Shown here one piece after another: positions 41,180 to 50,315 of a stretch of 64,000 bases of DNA. A model generated the notes under the pieces. The model was not told where the DNA came from. It saw nothing but the letters and a program-made list of their open reading frames with translations, and made no database searches. Origin of the DNA: Zoogloea sp021286885 (lineage in GTDB: Bacteria > Pseudomonadota > Gammaproteobacteria > Burkholderiales > Rhodocyclaceae); assembly GCF_041915215.1 (NCBI RefSeq), contig NZ_JAYSBV010000002.1, one strand, 5' to 3'. The first letter of the stretch is position 1. Every line of letters begins with the position of its first letter. The translations under genes and the position numbers were made by a program.

Positions 41180-41599
41180 ATGCTGGATTACGCAGACGCG
41201 GCCAAACGCCACTGGGACGATGGCGGCTACTTGCTGGCTGATAATCGGCTGGCCAACGCAGATCATCTGTTTGGTCTGGCCGCCGAATGCGCCCTCAAGG
41301 CAGTCATGCTGCCTTTGGGCATGGAACTCAATCCCACTGGCGCCCCCAAAGACCGCCGCCATGGCCACATTGACCGGCTGTGGGACGAGTTTGGCGCCTT
41401 CGTCTCCAGCCGTGGCGGTGCGCGCTACGCTGCATTACTGAACGCCCATCAAAACCCGTTCACCGGAAGCTGGAAAGTGGATCAGCGCTACGATGCCGGG
41501 GCTGGCTGCACCCCCGCGACCGTAGCCTTGCATCAACAAGGAGCCATGGCGGCCAAACACTGCCTGGATGCAGCGATTCTGGATGGGCTCATTGCATGA
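41180..41599 (+). CDS. HEPN-like small protein, first gene of three-gene cassette
   Basis: A 139-aa helical protein. DYADAAKRHWDDGGYLLAD then ADHLFGLAAECALKAVM resembles the HEPN-type helical bundle seen in toxin and defence proteins, and HGHIDRLWDEF may correspond to its conserved His helix. A clean R-x4-6-H RNase motif is not visible, so nuclease activity is unproven. GGAGAGG precedes the ATG. Its TGA overlaps the ATG of the next gene. Base composition is lower in GC than the nif genes before it. Confidence 0.6.
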   Translation: MLDYADAAKRHWDDGGYLLADNRLANADHLFGLAAECALKAVMLPLGMELNPTGAPKDRRHGHIDRLWDEFGAFVSSRGGARYAALLNAHQNPFTGSWKVDQRYDAGAGCTPATVALHQQGAMAAKHCLDAAILDGLIA

Positions 41600-42882
41600 C
41601 GAAGACTCCAAAAATCGTATTTCAACAGGCGCTGGATACGGCACTGGGAATAACAGAAGGCCTGGGCACCACACTCGGGAATGAAATTACGCTGGTACGC
41701 GATCTACGCGGCCGTATCCGTCCCGTCATTCCAACCCAGAAAAACGGCGATGAGCTCAATTCGTATCGTGCGAGCCTCGCCGCACAGTTAGGCGCCTACG
41801 CTTTCGATCCCGAACGCTCAGTCCTGTTCAAGGAGCAGTTGACTGAACCGGACGTTCTCCTGAGCGAGCGCAGGCTGCTAAAGAAAAGCGACGGCCTCTC
41901 CATCTATCTACTGGATCGCCAGATCATTGGCCAGGACTGGATGCGGGAGACGCTGCCACGCACGACACGAAATCCGAGATTTACGTTTTTCGGCATAAAA
42001 GGCGGCGTTGGCCGCTCCACCGCCCTGGTCAATTGGGCCTGGCATTTGGCAGCACAAGGAAAAAAAGTGCTGGTATTTGACCTGGACCTGGAGTCGCCCG
42101 GGGTCAGCAGCTCGCTCCTGCCGCCGGATCACCTGCCGGATTACGGCGTGGTTGACTGGTTTGTCGAAGATGGCGTGGGGCAGGCGCAGATCGTGGAACA
42201 CGAGTTGTGCGTACGTAGCCCCCTCGCCCAGGGCCTGGACGGCGAAATTGCGATCATCCCGGCGTATGGCAGCAAAACAGAAGACTATCTCCCCAAGCTG
42301 GCCCGCTGTTATGCCGAGTTCAGTGGCAACAAACCCGAGTCATGGGCCGAACGACTGCACAGATTCGTGGAGCGTATGGAACAACAATACGCGCCAGACG
42401 TGGTGATTCTGGACAGCCGCGCAGGCCTGCACGATATCGGTGCAGTGCTGGCAACCCGGATGGAAGCCACATCCTTACTCTTTGCCATCGACACCCCACA
42501 AACCTGGAAAGGCTACGAACTGCTTTTCAGGCACTGGCGAAACCATCCTCAGCTAGAAGCATTCCGAACCAACCTGCAAATCATTGCCAGCATGGTTCCG
42601 GATACAGGAAGAGAAGACTACCTGCAGGGATTCAAGGAACATGCATGGGATGTCTTCCGTGACAACCTCTACGACTCGACAGGACCGGACGATCTGGATA
42701 CGTTCTCCTTTGACCTGGATGACGAATCCGCCCCCCACGCCCCAGTGCCAATTTTCTGGCATCGTGCGCTGATGGAGTTCAATCCGGCACGCGACAAAAT
42801 AGACCGCCGGACAGCGGATGAGGCGCTTTTCCACTTCTTTGAGCAGGCTGACAACCTGCTGGACACCACAGGTCAAAGCTAG
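41596..42882 (+). CDS. KGGVGR-variant ParA/MinD-like ATPase
   Basis: A 428-aa protein. An N-terminal region of about 125 residues of unknown fold precedes a SIMIBI P-loop domain: KGGVGRST (135-142), FDLDLESPG (161-169) and a switch region VVILDSRAGLHDIGA. The second Walker A lysine, normally KGGxGK[ST], is Arg, as in a recognised KGGVGR-variant group. The gene is translationally coupled to the HEPN-like gene by ATGA and followed by the third gene after six bases. No partition site or replicon genes are near, so plasmid partition is unlikely. Confidence 0.75.
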   Translation: MTKTPKIVFQQALDTALGITEGLGTTLGNEITLVRDLRGRIRPVIPTQKNGDELNSYRASLAAQLGAYAFDPERSVLFKEQLTEPDVLLSERRLLKKSDGLSIYLLDRQIIGQDWMRETLPRTTRNPRFTFFGIKGGVGRSTALVNWAWHLAAQGKKVLVFDLDLESPGVSSSLLPPDHLPDYGVVDWFVEDGVGQAQIVEHELCVRSPLAQGLDGEIAIIPAYGSKTEDYLPKLARCYAEFSGNKPESWAERLHRFVERMEQQYAPDVVILDSRAGLHDIGAVLATRMEATSLLFAIDTPQTWKGYELLFRHWRNHPQLEAFRTNLQIIASMVPDTGREDYLQGFKEHAWDVFRDNLYDSTGPDDLDTFSFDLDDESAPHAPVPIFWHRALMEFNPARDKIDRRTADEALFHFFEQADNLLDTTGQS

Positions 42883-42888
42883 GCAGCC

Positions 42889-44349
42889 ATGAGCTCTTTT
42901 GTTTTTCCCCATGATTTTCGCGAGGGCCTGATCGCGGCCCTGCCTGAAGATACGGCACAGCACGACGAGACACCAGCGGCACAGCACCTGTATTTGCCTG
43001 CATCCCATGCCAAAGCACTGCACCCCAACACCACCCTTATTCAGGGCATGCGTGGCTCAGGCAAGAGCTTCTGGTTTGCTGCCCTCCAGTCGGCTGAACT
43101 GCGGCGGATTCTTGGTGCAGATACAGGCCTAAGCCCCGACACGCAGGTGTCTGTGGGGTTTGGACAGCGCTCCTTGGGTGGATTATTCCCGAGCAAAAGC
43201 GTGCTCGCATCCTTGCTCAAAGAGGATTTGGATGCCCAACACATCTGGTTGGCCGTCGTGTTCAGGCACGTCATGGGAGAGCATGCCCCCGCAGCATTTA
43301 CCGCGCTTGAGGGCTGGAAACTTCGCATCCAGTGGATGATCGACAACCCTGAAACCGTAGATGACTACTGGTACCAGGCAGACACCCGGCTTGAGCAGGC
43401 CAAGCAGCACCATATTGTGCTGTTCGACGCCCTGGACCGCACCGCCGATGATTGGCCGACCATGAACCGGCTCGTACGCGGGCTGCTGCAGGTCGTGCTG
43501 GATACGCGGGCATTCCGGCGCATACGCCTGAAGGTTTTTGCACGCCCGGACCAGCTTGAAGATCCAGCAGTCACCAGCTTCCCCGATGCCTCCAAAGTAC
43601 TCAATCAGAAAATTGTCCTTGAATGGCCACGTCGCGAGCTTTTTGGGCTGCTTTGGCAATATCTGGCCAACGAACCCGCATATGGCGAGCAATTTCGTAA
43701 CGCAGTCAACGCTATGTTTCCTCACGCTCGCTGGCAGCCAGAAGACAGCGTATGGCTGGTGCCCGAAGACCTCCGACGTAGCGAGGATACGCAGAGAACC
43801 CTCTTCCATGCCATGACAGGCCCCTGGATGGGCAAGGACAAGCGCAGAGGGCTCCCCTATTCATGGCTGCCAAGCCATCTCGGCGATGCCCGGGGAGAAG
43901 TTAGCCCACGCAGCTTTCTCGCTGCTTTAAGGCATGCCGCTACGGATGCGCCCCGCACGAATCAAGAATACGCTTTGCACTACGAAAGCATTAAACGTGG
44001 TGTGCAGGAAGCGTCCAAAATCCGGGTGCGGGAACTGGAAGAGGATTACCCCTGGATCAGAACCTTGTTCGAACCCTTGGCAGGGATTACCGTCCCGTGC
44101 CATTTTGATGAAGTAAAAATGGTTTGGCAGGCGCAGCGAGTCGTCGGTACCCTCAAGGATAAAATTGCCGGCCAGGATGTCCGGCTGCCTCCCAGCCACA
44201 TCACCGAAGGTGAAGAGGGACTTCTCCTCGACTTGCTGGAGCTGGGTCTGATCGAGCGGCTTAAGGATGGCCGGATCAATCTGCCCGATGTGTATCGGGT
44301 GGGATACGGGATGGGACGTCGAGGCGGCGTACGCCCTGTGGTGTCTTAA
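42889..44349 (+). CDS. P-loop ATPase with C-terminal helical region, third gene of cassette
   Basis: A 486-aa protein with Walker A GMRGSGKS (53-60), Walker B-like IVLFDALDR (176-184) and a sensor-like VFARPDQ (217-223), as in STAND/KAP-type or Sll1717-type P-loop ATPases. The C-terminal third is probably helical with a winged-helix-like end. It starts six bases after the KGGVGR ATPase. No nuclease or membrane domain is visible. With the two upstream genes it forms a self-contained operon whose function I cannot name. Confidence 0.72.
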   Translation: MSSFVFPHDFREGLIAALPEDTAQHDETPAAQHLYLPASHAKALHPNTTLIQGMRGSGKSFWFAALQSAELRRILGADTGLSPDTQVSVGFGQRSLGGLFPSKSVLASLLKEDLDAQHIWLAVVFRHVMGEHAPAAFTALEGWKLRIQWMIDNPETVDDYWYQADTRLEQAKQHHIVLFDALDRTADDWPTMNRLVRGLLQVVLDTRAFRRIRLKVFARPDQLEDPAVTSFPDASKVLNQKIVLEWPRRELFGLLWQYLANEPAYGEQFRNAVNAMFPHARWQPEDSVWLVPEDLRRSEDTQRTLFHAMTGPWMGKDKRRGLPYSWLPSHLGDARGEVSPRSFLAALRHAATDAPRTNQEYALHYESIKRGVQEASKIRVRELEEDYPWIRTLFEPLAGITVPCHFDEVKMVWQAQRVVGTLKDKIAGQDVRLPPSHITEGEEGLLLDLLELGLIERLKDGRINLPDVYRVGYGMGRRGGVRPVVS

Positions 44350-44355
44350 CCAAAC

Positions 44356-45138
44356 ATGCCCATGCACACCCTGCCCTCGCCCGCCCCCGAGCCTCCCCTT
44401 CCCATCCTGTTTCAGGACGACAGCCTCGTTGCGATCCACAAGCCTTCGGGGCTGCTGGTGCACCGGACGGTGCTGGACCGGCATGAAACCCGGTTTGCGG
44501 TGCAGTTGCTGCGCGACCAGATCGGGCGGCATGTGTTTCCGGTGCATCGGCTGGACCGGGGCACCTCGGGAGTGCTGCTGTTCGCCCTCGACAAGGACAC
44601 CGCCCGGCTGCTCACCCGGCAGTTCGAGGCCCAGCAGGTGGACAAGCGCTACCTGGCGATTGTGCGCGGGCATCCGCCCGAGGCCGGCAGCATCGACCAC
44701 GCCCTGAGCCGGGAGCGGGACGATCTGGAGTTTCAGGGCGAGGCCAGCAGCCAGGCCGCCCAGGAGGCGCGCACCGACTACCGCCGGCTGGCGGTGGCAG
44801 AGATTCCGTATGCGGTGGATCGCTACCCGAGCAGCCGCTACGCGCTGGTGGAACTCACCCCCCACACCGGGCGGCGGCACCAGATCCGGCGCCACCTGAA
44901 GCACATCGCCCATCCCATCATTGGGGATTCAACCTTTGGCAAGGGGCGCCACAACCGGTTGTTTCAGGCGCTCTACGGCAGCCAGCGCATGCTGCTCGCC
45001 TGCACCCGCATGGCCCTCACCCACCCCCACACGGGGGCGCCCCTGGTGCTGGAAGCGCCGGTGGACGGAGATTTTGTGCGGGTGATGGACGGGCTGGGCT
45101 GGGGCGCCCAGGTGGCCACGCTTCAGGCCTGCAGGTAA
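44356..45138 (+). CDS. truC: tRNA pseudouridine(65) synthase TruC
   Basis: RluA-family enzyme of 260 aa making pseudouridine 65 in tRNA. The catalytic Asp67 is in HRLDRGTSG. The LTPHTGRRHQIRRHLKHIAHP and GDSTFGKGRHN segments are characteristic of TruC rather than RluA or RluD. It starts seven bases after the cassette's third gene, probably by insertion of the cassette upstream. Its end overlaps the convergent LysR gene by 16 bases. Confidence 0.88.
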   Translation: MPMHTLPSPAPEPPLPILFQDDSLVAIHKPSGLLVHRTVLDRHETRFAVQLLRDQIGRHVFPVHRLDRGTSGVLLFALDKDTARLLTRQFEAQQVDKRYLAIVRGHPPEAGSIDHALSRERDDLEFQGEASSQAAQEARTDYRRLAVAEIPYAVDRYPSSRYALVELTPHTGRRHQIRRHLKHIAHPIIGDSTFGKGRHNRLFQALYGSQRMLLACTRMALTHPHTGAPLVLEAPVDGDFVRVMDGLGWGAQVATLQACR

Positions 45139-46028
45139 TCCCCCAGGGCTTCGGCCACCCAACCCATGAAAGCCTGCACCCGGCGCGGTAAATGGCGCCG
45201 GTTAGGATAGAGCAGATGCACCGGCAGGGGCGGCGCGGCGTAGTCGGGCAGAATCTCCACCAGGCGCCCTTCGGCCAGATAGGCGCGGAGGCCTGCCCGG
45301 GGCGACTGGATGATGCCCAGCCCGGCGAGGCAGGCGGCCGCGTAGGCATCGGTGGCGTTCACCGTCAGGGCCGCCTCCATCGGCAGGCTGCAGCATAGGC
45401 CGGCCCCATCCAGATACTCGAACACGGGCGCCTGCCCGCCCAGCACCGACTGGTAATGGACGATGCGATGGGCGGCCAGATCGTCCAGCCCCTGGGGCAC
45501 CCCGTGGCGGGCCAGATAGGCCGGGCTGGCGCAGTTGATCTGCCTGAGCAGGCCCAGGGGGCGGGCCACCAGCGAGGAATCGGCCAGAGCGCCGACCCGG
45601 ATCACGCAATCAAAGCCTTCCCGCACCAGATCCACCCGGCGGTCGCTGCAGCCCAGTTCCAGGGCCAGGCCCGGATGCTGGGCCAGAAATTCCGGCAGCC
45701 GGGGTAGCAGCCCGAGGCGGGCCAGGCTGGCGGGCATGTCCACCCGCAGGCGCCCGGTGAGCCGGGTGGCATCGCGGCTGAACATGCCGTGCAACTCCTC
45801 CATGTCGGCCAGCAGATCGCGGCTGCGCTCGTAATACGCCTGCCCATCCTGGGTGAGCTGGACGCGGCGGGTGGTGCGCTGGAGCAGCCGCACCCCGAGC
45901 TGGGGTTCGAGGCGCTGCACCGCCCCCGATACGCTCGCCTTGGGCAGCCCCAGGCTGGTGGCCGCCTGGGTGAAGCTCGCCAGCTCGGCCACCCGCAAAA
46001 AAATCCGCATTGCATCCAGTTGATCCAT
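45123..46028 (-). CDS. LysR-family transcriptional regulator
   Basis: A 301-aa regulator with an N-terminal winged HTH (FLRVAELASFTQAATSLGLPKASVSGAVQRLE) and a periplasmic-binding-like effector domain, like the CrgA/aldehyde-responsive branch. The ATG at 46028 gives the usual MDQLDAMRIF start. It is divergent from an SDR gene, which it probably controls. The ligand is unknown. Confidence 0.88.
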   Translation of the reverse strand: MDQLDAMRIFLRVAELASFTQAATSLGLPKASVSGAVQRLEPQLGVRLLQRTTRRVQLTQDGQAYYERSRDLLADMEELHGMFSRDATRLTGRLRVDMPASLARLGLLPRLPEFLAQHPGLALELGCSDRRVDLVREGFDCVIRVGALADSSLVARPLGLLRQINCASPAYLARHGVPQGLDDLAAHRIVHYQSVLGGQAPVFEYLDGAGLCCSLPMEAALTVNATDAYAAACLAGLGIIQSPRAGLRAYLAEGRLVEILPDYAAPPLPVHLLYPNRRHLPRRVQAFMGWVAEALGDYLQA

Positions 46029-46166
46029 GCCGGGCCTGCTTTCGTGTGAGGGTGGATTGTTCTTGAAACACAAACAGTGTAGCCGTAAACCGCCAGTTTA
46101 TCGGGCAGATTCAGATCAATACACTGGGCACCTGTTCTCAACGCCTCACCTGCACGGAGTGCCGCC

Positions 46167-46952
46167 ATGACCACCCCAACCTCTACCCCCATCTCTACCC
46201 CCAGGATTGCCCTCATCACCGGCGCCAGCCGGGGCCTGGGCCGCAGTGCTGCCCTCCAGCTCGCCGCCCGGGGCATGGATGTGATCCTCACCTATCAGCG
46301 CCAGGCCGACGCAGCCGCCCAGGTGGTGGCCCAGATCGAAGCGCTGGGGCGCAAGGCCGTCGCCCTGCCCCTGGACGTGGCCGATACCCGCCAGTTTGCC
46401 GGGTTTGCCCAGCAGCTTGAAGCAGCCCTGGCCCACACCTGGGGCCGGGCCCAGTTTGATGCGCTGGTGAATAACGCCGGCATGGGCATCCACGCCGCCT
46501 TTGCCGACACCACCGAAGCCCAGTTCGACCAGCTACTGAACGCCCACCTGAAGGGCCCCTTCTTCCTCACCCAAACCCTGCTGCCCCTGCTGGCCGACGG
46601 GGGCAGCATCCTGAATGTGTCCAGCGGCCTGACCCGCTTTTCACTGCCGGGCTACGCGGCCTATGCGGCCATGAAGGGCGGGATTGAGGTGCTGAGCCGC
46701 TACCAGGCCAAAGAATTGGGCGCCCGGGGCATCCGGGTGAACACCCTCGCCCCCGGCGCCATTGAAACCGACTTTGGCGGCGGCGCCGTGCGGGACAACG
46801 CCCAGCTCAACGCCTTTGTTGCCAGCCAGACCGCCCTGGGCCGGGTCGGCCTGCCCGACGACATCGGCCAGGTGGTGGCCAGCCTGCTGGCCGACGAAAG
46901 CGGCTGGATCAACGCCCAGCGCATCGAAGCCTCGGGCGGCATGTTCGTCTGA
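46167..46952 (+). CDS. Short-chain dehydrogenase/reductase (SDR)
   Basis: A 261-aa NAD(P)-dependent oxidoreductase. TGASRGLG (18-25) binds cofactor, NNAG follows, and Ser with YAAMK forms the catalytic site. It is divergent from the LysR gene over 138 bases and converges on the phenol hydroxylase operon. The substrate is unknown; a link to aromatic metabolism is only positional. Confidence 0.88.
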   Translation: MTTPTSTPISTPRIALITGASRGLGRSAALQLAARGMDVILTYQRQADAAAQVVAQIEALGRKAVALPLDVADTRQFAGFAQQLEAALAHTWGRAQFDALVNNAGMGIHAAFADTTEAQFDQLLNAHLKGPFFLTQTLLPLLADGGSILNVSSGLTRFSLPGYAAYAAMKGGIEVLSRYQAKELGARGIRVNTLAPGAIETDFGGGAVRDNAQLNAFVASQTALGRVGLPDDIGQVVASLLADESGWINAQRIEASGGMFV

Positions 46953-46965
46953 GGCCGGGATCGGC

Positions 46966-48033
46966 TCAGACCCGCTTGAACAGGGGGCTGCGCACCTGTT
47001 GGGCATCGGCCGCCGAGAAGAACTTTTCGGTGTAGATGTCCTTTTCAAACAGACGCCCCTGCATCAGGGTGGTGATGCAGGCTTCGATCATCACCGGGGG
47101 GCCGCACAGGTAGGCCTTGCGCCCCCGGAAATCATTGTCGAAGTGGGCCCGGGCGGCCTCGTGGGCATAGCCCCGGAAGCCCTGCCAGCCACTCTCGGCG
47201 GGCTCGTCCGAGAGGGCGGGCACGTAGCTGAACTGGGGGTAACGCTCGGCCAGGGCCAGAAACTCGGCGTGGTAGTACAGCTCCTGCTGGTTGCGCGCCC
47301 CGTACACCAGGGTGATGGGCAGGGTGGCCTCGCCCCCTTCTTCGAGCAGGTCCAGGATCATCGAACGGGGGCTGGACAGGCCCGAGCCTCCGGCGATGAA
47401 GAGCGAAGGCAGCCCCGCCGAGCGGTGCACAAAGAAACGCCCATAGGGGCCGCTGAAGCTGATCCGGTCGCCCACCCGCAGTTCCTTATGAATCCAGGTA
47501 GTGCCGGCGCCACCGGGCACGATGCGGATGTTGAGTTCGATCTCCCCCGCCGCCGAAGGGGGGCTGGCCAGCGAAAAGGCGCGCACCCCCATGTCGTGGG
47601 GCAGGTTCAGGTTGATGTACTGGCCCGCCTGGAAATCCAGGGCCTGGCCGGCATCCAGCGCAATGTGGATGCCTTTGATGGTGGGCGTGAGGTCTTCGAT
47701 ACGGCTTACCACGCCGTGAAAATCCCGTACCGGGATGTCGCGGGCGTCGTCGTCGATCTCGATGTCGGCCTCGATCACCGCGTCGGATTCGAGCATGGCG
47801 CAGCAGGCCAGGGTCTGGCCTTCCTCGCGCTCGTAATCCATCAGCGCAAAGTTGGAGGCGTTGCCGTGGTCCACCTCACCCTCGGCAATGCGCACCTTGC
47901 AGGTGGCGCAATAGCCCTGGCCGCAGGCGTGGGGCAGATAGATGCCGGCGCGCAGGGCCGCATCCAGCAGGGTCTGGCCTTCTTCGACCTCAATGGTCCG
48001 GCCCAGGGGTTCGATGGTCAGTTCATGACTCAT
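46966..48033 (-). CDS. dmpP: Phenol hydroxylase reductase component P5 (DmpP-like)
   Basis: NADH-dependent reductase feeding electrons to the di-iron hydroxylase. The 355-aa protein has an N-terminal plant-type 2Fe-2S domain with Cys37, Cys42, Cys45 and a fourth Cys at 77/78, then an FAD domain (RAFSLASPP) and an NAD domain (FIAGGSGLSSPRSM, CGPPVMIEA). GAGGAG precedes the ATG. It is the last gene of the dmpKLMNOP order; no dmpQ or catechol dioxygenase follows. Confidence 0.94.
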   Translation of the reverse strand: MSHELTIEPLGRTIEVEEGQTLLDAALRAGIYLPHACGQGYCATCKVRIAEGEVDHGNASNFALMDYEREEGQTLACCAMLESDAVIEADIEIDDDARDIPVRDFHGVVSRIEDLTPTIKGIHIALDAGQALDFQAGQYINLNLPHDMGVRAFSLASPPSAAGEIELNIRIVPGGAGTTWIHKELRVGDRISFSGPYGRFFVHRSAGLPSLFIAGGSGLSSPRSMILDLLEEGGEATLPITLVYGARNQQELYYHAEFLALAERYPQFSYVPALSDEPAESGWQGFRGYAHEAARAHFDNDFRGRKAYLCGPPVMIEACITTLMQGRLFEKDIYTEKFFSAADAQQVRSPLFKRV

Positions 48034-48094
48034 GGGGAATGCTCCTCTCCGTCGGGATGGGGGGCGGCCCGCTCGGGCAGGCCGCCGCCGGGGC

Positions 48095-48454
48095 TCAGTA
48101 GCCCGAACCGCCCAGCCCGTTGAGGCCGGGGGTGGTGAAGCGGATCAGATCCTTGTGGCCGATCCCGTTGTCGCGCAGGCTCTTGGCCGGGTCGGGGGTA
48201 AACACCGTAGGGCCGTTCTGCCAGACCACGGTGGGCCAGTCGATCCGGGCAAAGTCCGGATGCACGCGGTAGCAGTCGGTGATGTACTGGTCGATGATCA
48301 GCCCAAACGGCGTCTCGGGCGGCAGGGCCAGCACGAAGGGGCGGGAGAACATCCGGTGCTGCTCCCAGTTGATGTACAGGAGCTGCTTGCCCTTGTAGTT
48401 CTCCAGGGCGTCGCTGGACGGAAAGTCGTAGGGGGCCAGGGTGGCGATGCTCAT
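48095..48454 (-). CDS. dmpO: Phenol hydroxylase subunit P4 (DmpO-like)
   Basis: A small gamma-type subunit of 119 aa in the hydroxylase hexamer. MSIATLAPYDFPSSDALENYKGK is cut here as MSIATLAPYDFPS followed by NYKGKQLLYINWEQH, both typical of P4. It lies 18 bases after dmpN and 61 bases before dmpP. Confidence 0.92.
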   Translation of the reverse strand: MSIATLAPYDFPSSDALENYKGKQLLYINWEQHRMFSRPFVLALPPETPFGLIIDQYITDCYRVHPDFARIDWPTVVWQNGPTVFTPDPAKSLRDNGIGHKDLIRFTTPGLNGLGGSGY

Positions 48455-48472
48455 GGTGGGGCTCCTCGGGGC

Positions 48473-50017
48473 TCAGTTTTTGGTGGCCAGTGCGCGCCAG
48501 GTGGCAAAGTTGTGCTGATCTTCGGTGCCGTTGAAATCGCCGGTGGCCCGCTTGTCCAGGCGCCAGTAAGCGGCGATGTGCTCGCCCGGGCGGAAATCCG
48601 GGGCGCTGGCATCCACGCCCTCGGGCACGCAGTTGCCCTGCAGCGCCTGGTGGGACGACACATAGGTCTGGACGTACTTTTCGGGTTCGTGGGCGAAGAT
48701 TTCCTGGCAGTGGTCGGAGCAGAAGTGGAACTTCTCGCCCTTGTAAACCGTTTCCCGGAAGCACTGCTGCAGGGGGTCGCCGGGCTCGTTGAACTTAATG
48801 GTGGACACGCACACCTGGCAGTTCATGGGCTGGGTCTTGTTGTTGAAGCGCCGGCCTGCCTTTTCCTCCTCGGCCCAGAATTCGTACACTGGCCGGTAGT
48901 ACTTGTCGAAGGTGTTGGGATACTTTTCCGACAGCCAGTCCAGCTCCTCGGCGGAGGGCACCCAGGTGTGGAAGGGGGTGGCGTCCGGTTTCATGTAGAA
49001 ACCAATCCAGCTCTGGTGGGTGATGTGCTCCTTCTCTTCAACGGTCTGGGCGAAGCACTTGGGCACCTGGATGCCGTAGCGGGCCAGATCCTTGAACAGG
49101 GCGGCGCCGTTCTGCTCGAAGTAGATTTCCCAGGCTTCCTTGAAGCTCATGATGCGCTTGGGCAGCATGTAATCCATCATCATGCCCACCGAGGCCAGCT
49201 TGCGGGTGCCGCGCCAAGTCCATTTATCAATCCAGCGCTGGACGATGGGCAGGTTGTCCGGGTCCTGCTCCAGCATGAACTTGATGCATTCCAGGCCCAG
49301 GGTCATGTGGCGCGCCTCGTCCGACTGGGCCGAGAAGCCCACGGTCATGGCGGCCATGTCGCCGTTGTAGGCGGCGCCCGAGATGAAGGGCACGAACAGG
49401 ATGTTGGTCAGCACATACTCGAACGCAAACCCGATGGCCACCATGAATTCAAAGGGCCCGGCGGTGATCGCGTCATCAAAGAAGGATTTGCCGTCCGACA
49501 GGTACCACATGCGGGACTGCTGGTGGGCGAACTCGTCCAGCCCGTTGTAGAACTTGTTGTAGTTGCTGATGGAATGGATCTGGGTCTGGAAATGGCGGTA
49601 CTCATCCACCGACTGCATCATGCAGGCCACCCGGGGGCCGGCGCCCACCATCTGGCGCGCCACCATGCTGAAGCCCCGAGCCGCCATCAGCTCCAGGGGC
49701 GGAGTGGAGCCCAGAAAGAGCTTGAGCACGTTGATGTAGCGGGCATCGGTCACCGAGAGGTGGCCGTTGTTCTGGTTGAACGCATCCAGGATCGCGTAGA
49801 GCTTGCGCTCCTTTTCGGCCTGGTACTTCCAGTAGGCGTCCATGGTGAGGCGGAAGGGGTCTTCCCAGGCGTTCCAGTCGTGGATCTTGATCCCCTCGTA
49901 GCCCACTTGCGGAAAAACCTGGTCCATCGGCTGATAGGTGGTGTCCCAGGCCAGATCCCGGGTCATCAGGGTGTAGCGCTCCTTGAGGCCGAGCTTCTTG
50001 GCAACTTTCATGTCCAT
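48473..50017 (-). CDS. dmpN: Phenol hydroxylase large oxygenase subunit P3 (DmpN-like)
   Basis: Catalytic alpha subunit, hydroxylating phenol to catechol at a carboxylate-bridged di-iron site. In 514 aa the two iron motifs are Glu109 with E139-x2-H142 (DEYRH) and Glu200 with E234-x2-H237 (DEARH). A C-terminal zinc-finger-like Cys set (CQVC, CFRE, CSDHC) is normal for this family. All ligands are intact, so the enzyme should be active. Confidence 0.96.
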   Translation of the reverse strand: MDMKVAKKLGLKERYTLMTRDLAWDTTYQPMDQVFPQVGYEGIKIHDWNAWEDPFRLTMDAYWKYQAEKERKLYAILDAFNQNNGHLSVTDARYINVLKLFLGSTPPLELMAARGFSMVARQMVGAGPRVACMMQSVDEYRHFQTQIHSISNYNKFYNGLDEFAHQQSRMWYLSDGKSFFDDAITAGPFEFMVAIGFAFEYVLTNILFVPFISGAAYNGDMAAMTVGFSAQSDEARHMTLGLECIKFMLEQDPDNLPIVQRWIDKWTWRGTRKLASVGMMMDYMLPKRIMSFKEAWEIYFEQNGAALFKDLARYGIQVPKCFAQTVEEKEHITHQSWIGFYMKPDATPFHTWVPSAEELDWLSEKYPNTFDKYYRPVYEFWAEEEKAGRRFNNKTQPMNCQVCVSTIKFNEPGDPLQQCFRETVYKGEKFHFCSDHCQEIFAHEPEKYVQTYVSSHQALQGNCVPEGVDASAPDFRPGEHIAAYWRLDKRATGDFNGTEDQHNFATWRALATKN

Positions 50018-50036
50018 GGTGTCTCTCCGGGGGATC

Positions 50037-50315
50037 TCAGGTGTTCCAGCTCAGGGTGAATTCCTCGTCGCTCTCGTCCAGGTGGCCCGAAATCGTGATG
50101 AGGTGCAGTTGCAGCTCCTGCAGGTCGAAATCCCGACCCAGCTTTTCTTCCACGCTGCTGCGGCGGATCACCAGCCGGCCCGGCACATCCACCTTCACCA
50201 TGGCGGGCTGGTCCACCACCACGGCGCCGGGGTTGTCATCCACAATGGCCTCGACGATGCAGCGGGTTTCCTCGTTCTTCTGGAAGGCGATGAAGGCATT
50301 GGAGGGGGTGCTCAT
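50037..50315 (-). CDS. dmpM: Phenol hydroxylase regulatory protein P2 (DmpM-like)
   Basis: A cofactor-free effector protein of 92 aa that docks on the hydroxylase and is needed for turnover. The sequence NAFIAFQKNEETRCIVEAI is typical. The ATG overlaps the dmpL stop by four bases, so the two are translationally coupled. Confidence 0.94.
   Translation of the reverse strand: MSTPSNAFIAFQKNEETRCIVEAIVDDNPGAVVVDQPAMVKVDVPGRLVIRRSSVEEKLGRDFDLQELQLHLITISGHLDESDEEFTLSWNT

Noticed and set aside
41600..42882. Plasmid or chromosome partition (ParA) role for the MinD-like gene
   Set aside because: No parB-like gene, centromere-like repeats or replication gene is nearby, and the P-loop lysine is changed.
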